DNA from: Metridium senile
Lineage: Eukaryota > Cnidaria > Anthozoa > Actiniaria > Metridiidae
DNA length: 64,000 bases
NCBI GenBank assembly: GCA_949775045.1
Contig: OX459099.1
Coordinates: 1,644,501-1,708,500, forward strand
Direction of reading: 5' to 3'
Under the pieces are notes generated by a model. The model was not told the DNA's origin, did not search any database, and saw only the letters and a program-made list of their open reading frames with translations. Positions 58,521 to 64,000 of the stretch are shown piece after piece (the first letter of the stretch is position 1; each line of letters opens with the position of its first letter). The translations under genes were made by a program, and so were the position numbers.

Positions 58521-58914
58521 TTTCTTAACAAAAACAGAAAGAGAAAATGTTTTTCGTTTTATCCTTCGCTGCGTCTCTTGCACGTTTGTAAGTTTTGAAC
58601 AATCTAAAGTTTTAGTTATTGCAACACTATTTACACAATACAGTACTTTTGATTGGACAACTTTAAACGAAACATTTTGATTGGTCTATATAAAAAGGCG
58701 GGAAACATTTGACCACACGCGTCTGTATTACAAAACTATCTCTGCAGGGTAGGGGGAATTATTTTTTTCTGCCCTACCACGTCCCCCTCAGTAGATAGTA
58801 CATGCCAGGGGTCTGGGCACTAGCATGTAAAATGACGGCCACATTGACAAAGATGTGAAAAAAGAGAAAAATGTGGAACTAAAAATTACATTTCTTCATA
58901 TTTAGAGCAGAATA
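58521..58914. promoter_or_regulatory. Shared MEIOB / BTAF1 bidirectional promoter region
   Basis: 394 bp between the two start codons. Contains ATTGG (CCAAT) at about 58652 and 58680, TATATAAAAA at 58687-58696 and GGCGGGAAA at 58697-58705 (E2F/DP-type, TTTCCCGCC on the other strand). The TATA box reads toward BTAF1. A short G/C-rich block with CCCTACC words follows at 58745-58800. Confidence 0.65.
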
Positions 58915-61900
58915 ATGGTGACCAGGTAAGTCAAATATTGGCCTATCCAAACAAGAAGGTAATTGTGTGGAAAATGAGTGGAAATGTTTATTTTTTTTGT
59001 CGCAGACTTGATCGCCTTCTGCTGTTGCTGGACACAGGTTCAACTCCCGTCACTCGCAAAGCAGCAGCGTCACAGCTCGGAGAAGTGCAGAAACTACATC
59101 CTCATGAGCTACCAAATCTTCTTACCAGGGTACTTTATACACTTACTTAATGTTTTAAACCCTCAACTTGCTAGCTTGTTTTAACTATCAAGTTTAAACG
59201 TCCATTTTATATTGCAATGTCAGATCAATTTCTAGGTCAAAATTAGATTTCTAATTCCTATTTTGATATATTTAATTAGTAAAAACATCACAATAAATGT
59301 GTTTAAACCATGCTGGCTCCACCGCAAATATTATAACTGATATTGTATATTTTAGAGGTGTAACTTTCAACCCACACATTTCCACAAAACTCACAATAAA
59401 TCGACATTATTCTACATAAAAGCGCACAAGGAATATCTCAAATATGTAATTGTTTTTTTGTGGTCTATATTTTGGTATATCTTATCATGTATCTTAGGCT
59501 GATAACACTGACCATTTTTTCAATGAATAAAAATTATAGAGCCAACCTCTAAAATAAATATCCTTTGGCTCTTGTCTGGTATATGATAATTAAAGGTTCA
59601 CTGTACACCATATATATTATATATATATTATATATATATATATATATATTATATATTATAGGGGTCATTACACACAAGGATAAAAATCACAGTAAATTGT
59701 TTATTTCATAAAAGTGCCCTTAAAAATAGGTTATTTATAGAAAGGAAAGTGTGTGTTGTCACTTGTCATTATTGAAAATGATATATTACTTTATCATAAA
59801 TTCAGGTGGCCACAGGAGTGTCACAATTTTTTTTTATTGTATTTGACATTCCAATTTTTTCTATTCTTTCTCATTTTGTGAAACATTTAAAAATTGGACC
59901 AACAAATAATAATGATAATCATTATCATCATCATTGTTATCATTGTTATTTATGTAAAGAGCTCATGTCGATTAATTAGATAAAAATATTTTTGTTGCAC
60001 ATAAGAGATTTTATATTTTTTAGATGGTTTTTGTCTCCCGTAATCATTCAAGTGTCCTTAACTTTTTAATTTATTGATGTGATCTCCTTAATAAAAGATA
60101 TTGTTTACTATTATCTAAGAAGCAAGGATGGCACAGTCGTTTAGTGAGCGGCGTTCTATGCAAGAATTTCTGAGTTCGATTCCCAATGACCTCAAATCCT
60201 TGTTTCAACTTCTCTTCTTTCCGTGTAGCTTTAAGTAGCTTTAAATACCCGCAAAACGGAGCACTGATGGAGAGAGGGCAGTAAAATGAGTGCACCGTCG
60301 GCTCTCTGAAAGATCAGCTTTGGCTGAAGGGACTTCCGATGTAAACTACTATTCTTTACTTTTTATAGGTACATGTATTTCTTAAAAGTGACAACTGGGA
60401 TACAAGGATTGCTGCAGGACAAGCTATAGAAGCTATTGCAAATAATGTTCCCCAGTGGAACCCCCCATGGGTGCAAGTAAAAGGTAAATTATAATATGTG
60501 TATCATCAAAAACAAATAAACAAACAAACAAACAAACCAATTGCAACCAACTGAAAAACCAAGCAGCAAACCAACCAACACCAATAATAAAAACAACAAC
60601 CAAAAGCAACAACAAACAATCAAACAAAAGCAAATATAGAAATCAGTACTTGACTTAGTTTCATTTTTCTTACAAAATATAATAGAATGAAAGATGAGCT
60701 CTAGCTATCTATTGACAATGTGATCTTTGCATGCCCTTTTTTCTGTGGGATTAAAAGAAGGGGGCCCAGGTTTAAATAAGATAAACAAGAAATACTCATT
60801 TTTACTGATTATATATTTTGATATTTTATTAAAGGAGACTCAGGAGTCAATACTCATTTCATTCCAGGAGACAATACTCATTTTTACTGATTATACATTT
60901 TAATATTTTATTAGCCGAGACTTAGGAGACAAGACTCATTTCATTCCAGGAGACAATACTCATTTTTACTGATTATACATTTCAATATTTTATTAGCCGA
61001 GACTCAAGAGACAAGTTCTGTCAGCAGTATTGAATCAGAGCAGCTTGAGTTCTCCAAGTTTGACATCAAGAGGGTTTTACAGCATGGTGAACCACTTGTT
61101 GGATCTTCTGGTGCCGAGTATGAATTGCCTGATGAGGATTTGTCTGGTAAGAATCTTATAATATATGGTAACATTTTCCATTTTGCTAGCAGTATTTCCC
61201 CTCAACAATCCTTCTGCATTGAATAGAAACAAAAATAGATAATCTCAGATTAGTAAAGGGTTGGTTATGAGTACTGAAGTGATGAATATTGCCTGATGAG
61301 GATTTGTCTGGTAAGAATCTTAAAAAATATGGTGAATTTCCCAATTTGCTGGCAGTGTTTCCCCTCAACAATCCTGCTGCATTGAATAGAAACAAAAATA
61401 GATAATCTCAGATTAGTAAAGGGTTGGTTATGAGTACCGAAGTGATGAATATTGCCTGATGAGGATTTGTCTGATAAGAATCTTATAATATATGGTAAAT
61501 TTCCCATTTTGCTAGCAGTGCTTCCCCCAACAATCCCGCTGCATTTGAATAGACTGAGACAAAAATAAATAATCTCAGATTAGCAAAGGAATATCACCCC
61601 AGGACCCATAGTCAACGACCTATACATTGCAATTGAAAAATGGGCCTTCTCGATTGTCAGAAGATTTTAATATCACAACAATGAAGACATCATTCTACAG
61701 CAAAATACAACAATAATACACAATCGATCAAGCTAGATGTAACAAGAATGATCTAAGCACTTACAATAATTCTGCTAATGAGTGCCTGTAAATGTTCAAA
61801 TATAATGACAAATGAGTGTTATAATTGATAATCAAATCTATGATAAAACAAACATTGCTAACTGCCAGTCCCTGGTCATCGGTTTCCTCAAGAATAAACT

Positions 61901-63793
61901 CAAACCCCCCCCCCCATCCTCACCCCCCAAACATTGCTTCATTTCGCAAAAATGAACATGTAAATAGATTTTCAGTTTAAACGTGTTTACTTGACAATAT
62001 TGTTGTTTTCTTGCAAAGTTCTGAAAATATCAACCATTTATTGTCTGTGTGTAACAATAATATTTCTGTAATGGTATACCATATATTTCATTTCTCAAAT
62101 TATTCTGATTGTTATTCCATAGGTCTGGATCCAAAAGAGAGGTTAATGCACCAGAAGAGAATGGTCCGCAAGCGTCTAGGACTTGATATGTTGCCAGGGT
62201 TAGATGTAGGAATGGATAAATTATTTGATGATGAAGACTTGATAATGAATAATGAAGAGTTCAACAAACAAAAGATGGTGAAAAAGCAATCCTCATTTGA
62301 GGTATGTAGTTATATATCAATACATAATAATAATACTATGTTAAGTATGAATTATTTTGTCTAGTGAAATACCCAGAAAAAAGCCTGAGTCCAATGTCAT
62401 TCTGATTACCAGTCAGTCTGATGCTCTCACCACTGATCCAATTGACATCAATAGTTGAATTGCCTTTTTCGCAGTCCCAGTCAATGACCACAAATAATAG
62501 TTTCAAGTCAAGGTTCGAGTTGATGCGCATAGCAAAACTATAATTTATCATGCACAGCAACACGAACCTCAACTTGGAACTATTATTCGTGGTCACTGAT
62601 GCGGAACTGTGAATAGGACTATTTGTCTTTTTCACAGTCCCAGTCAATGACCACGATTGATAGTTCCAAGTTGAGGTTCGTGTTGCTGTGCATGATAAAT
62701 TATAGTTTTGCTGTGTGTGGCAATTCCAACCTTGACATGGAACTATTATTTATGGTCACTTGAACGAAACTATGAAAAGGTCTATTGTACAAACATGAAC
62801 AAATTCTTGATGTGAATGCTATGTTTATTGTATGATCACAGAGTGCAGCAGATGTAGTAGCAGCAGAGATTGCAGCCATTAGTTCATCTTCTAAACTTAG
62901 TGCCAGGGAGAAAAACAAAGCTAAAAGGAAAGCAAAACTTATGGCTAAACAGAGATCCAAAGATGCTGGGGACTCACTGTAAGAATTTATTATGATCTTT
63001 AATTAATATGGTATTTAACTTTATAGATACACTATAATCAGCCACTCTGTATGAGATTTACAAATTGTAAATTATGGCCAGTTGCAGAATGGATGTTGAA
63101 TGAATGGCCATAAAATATATGGCCATAAATGTAAATGTAATAGAGTACCGAAGTGTGACGTCACAATTTTTTTTTCATCTTTTCCTATTCAAATAATTTT
63201 CATCATAGAATGCTAGTCAAAAATAGGCTGCCCGAAAATTTGGGATCATTTGAGTGTGAAATGGCTGAGATATGATTTTTTGTATGTAAAATTTTCTCCA
63301 TACAAAGTCTCTTATTTTTGGCCTGGTTCTAACCAGTTGGAACCAGGGCAAAAATAAGAGACTTTGTATGGAGAAAATTTTACATTAAAAAAATCATATC
63401 TCAGCTGTTTCACACTCAAATGATCCCAAATTTTTGGGCAGCCTATATTTTGACTAGCATTCTATGATGAAAGTAGTCTGAATACGAAAAGATAAAAAAA
63501 CAAAATTGTGACGTCATCACTTCGGTACTCTATTTAAGCTGGAATATTGGTATAGCCAATAATGTACAACTTTTTGTATGGTTATTATTTTCTATTTTTT
63601 TTCTTATGAATTATTAAAATTATTAATGAGTTGATCGTGTTGAATGAGGATCTCCTTTGTTTACAGTATGGATGATGATGAAGCCCCTAATGTTAAGAAG
63701 AGGAAAACAGCAAGTGTTGTGGTAGACCAGCCTGCTGACTCTGATAAGATTGTAGTTGATAATGTCACTGATGTTGCTGCTACGTTTGAAGAG
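58915..63793 (+). CDS. BTAF1: TATA-binding-protein-associated factor 172 (Mot1 orthologue), N-terminal 281 residues
   Basis: BTAF1/Mot1 is a Swi2/Snf2 ATPase that removes TBP from DNA; the N-terminus is a HEAT-repeat clamp that grips TBP. Exons seen: 58915-58925, 59006-59129, 60369-60483, 60997-61146, 62123-62301, 62842-62978, 63667-63793; all GT/AG and in phase, giving 843 nt = 281 residues; the rest of the ~1850-residue protein lies right of the window. Segments matching the family: [20 protein letters not shown] (4-23), [31 protein letters not shown] (first HEAT repeat), [59 protein letters not shown] (basic), and [12 protein letters not shown] (likely nuclear signal) in exon 7. The start gives MVTRLDRL, close to the vertebrate beginning. 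Exon 4 is flanked by tandem triplications covering both splice sites. Confidence 0.95.
59607..59659. repeat. (AT)n microsatellite
   Basis: About 50 bp of TATATA with few interruptions, BTAF1 intron 2. Confidence 0.95.
60126..60355 (+). mobile_element. tRNA-derived SINE in BTAF1 intron 2
   Basis: The head has Pol III promoter-like boxes: A box GGCACAGTCGTTTAGTG and B box GAGTTCGATTCCCAA about 35 bp later. The body continues through GATCAGCTTTGGCTGAAGGG to a T/A-rich end at about 60350, only about 15-20 bp before the acceptor of BTAF1 exon 3. Different family from the SINE at 18732. Confidence 0.7.
60794..61015. repeat. 82-bp tandem triplication across the BTAF1 exon 4 acceptor
   Basis: ACTCATTTTTACTGATTATA starts units at 60794, 60876 and 60958. 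Each unit includes the intron end (ATTTTATTAG or close) and the first bases of exon 4 (CCGAGACT(C/T)A). Only the third copy leads into the open exon; the middle one keeps TTATTAG (AG at 60913-60914) but a TAG stop follows within three codons. Confidence 0.9.
61127..61600. repeat. ~164-bp tandem triplication across the BTAF1 exon 4 donor
   Basis: GCCTGATGAGGATTTGTCTG, the last 20 bp of exon 4, recurs at 61127, 61291 and 61454, each time followed by the donor region. The first (61147) and second (61311) read GTAAGAA; the third reads ATAAGAA and is dead. The rest of each unit is intron. Confidence 0.95.
62465..62783. mobile_element. Nested fold-back element, BTAF1 intron 5
   Basis: A perfect inverted pair of about 45 bp (62538-62585 versus 62661-62706, core AACACGAACCTCAACTTGGA) combined with direct copies of GCAGTCCCAGTCAATGACCA at 62471 and its near match at 62634. 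Outer ends also pair. No ORF. Confidence 0.75.
63141..63533. mobile_element. Fold-back MITE (393 bp), BTAF1 intron 6
   Basis: The left end TAGAGTACCGAAGTGTGACG and right end GTCATCACTTCGGTACTCTA are inverted, and almost the whole element pairs (arms ~185 bp, loop near 63326-63345). A TGACGTCA-type CRE word sits near each end. Confidence 0.9.
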
Positions 63794-63884
63794 GTAACAC
63801 TCATTATGAATGTGCCATGACAGTATTTGACCAGAGCAAAAATACAATTAAAAAATATGTATATAACAGGTTCCCATTTAAATC

Positions 63885-64000
63885 TGTACTTTCCCATTTA
63901 AATCTGTACTTATGCAAATTGTGTTGATGTGTGCTAAACACACAGATCAACCAATCAGAGTATATTATATGAAGTGAACTTCTCTGATTGGTTGATCTGT
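63885..64000. repeat. Short direct and inverted repeats at the window's right edge
   Basis: CCCATTTAAATCTGTACTT occurs twice in tandem (63886 and 63893-63911 region). ACAGATCAACCAATCAGAG at 63942-63960 is mirrored at 63982-64000, the last base of the window; it may be a MITE end that continues outside. Confidence 0.75.

Noticed and set aside
60126..60205. Possible tRNA gene in BTAF1 intron 2
   Set aside because: A and B boxes are present but the cloverleaf stems do not pair well and a SINE body follows.

Overview
The window is AT-rich animal nuclear DNA. It has spliced genes with GT/AG introns, long gene-poor stretches, and a dense load of short fold-back elements (MITEs), tRNA-derived SINEs, LINE scraps and minisatellites. 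The repeat style and the lone intronless class A GPCR look cnidarian, probably anthozoan; class-level placement is inference. A 200-N assembly gap lies at 37416-37615.

Five gene models are supported. (1) An intronless class A GPCR lies at 9040-10110 (+). (2) A split gene (+) for a small UPF0547-type zinc-ribbon protein starts at 32065 and is cut by the gap. (3) An intronless CDC14-family dual-specificity phosphatase lies at 47335-48531 (-). (4) A complete 13-exon MEIOB gene (meiosis-specific OB-fold protein) spans 50337-58520 (-); all splice phases agree and it reads as 485 residues. (5) The first seven exons of BTAF1 (Mot1-type TBP-removing ATPase) run from 58915 to 63793 (+) and continue beyond the window.

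MEIOB and BTAF1 are head to head, with 394 bp between start codons. That interval holds two CCAAT boxes, a TATA box and an E2F-type site. The CDC14 upstream region also has CCAAT boxes and an E2F-type site. The right third of the window (47-64 kb) therefore clusters cell-cycle, meiosis and transcription genes, while the left two thirds is mostly repeats and unannotatable DNA.

Layout: 0.5-2.2 kb, AAC microsatellite and an 80-bp tandem array holding a solo LTR; 6-8 kb, MITE and tetranucleotide tract; 9-10 kb, GPCR; 11-15.5 kb, degenerate repeats; 15.6-28.9 kb, a MITE/SINE/minisatellite-rich zone; 32-37.4 kb, zinc-ribbon gene; 35.4-38.6 kb, six copies of an acceptor-like motif; 38.6-47.3 kb, gene-poor; 47.3-64 kb, CDC14, MEIOB and BTAF1.

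The points most worth a second look are: tandem triplications straddling both splice sites of BTAF1 exon 4; a SINE insertion consisting of a near-perfect snap-back palindrome between 13-bp target duplications; and the repeated CACAG|GAAGCCC motif, which looks like an array of candidate micro-exon starts in and around the zinc-ribbon gene.
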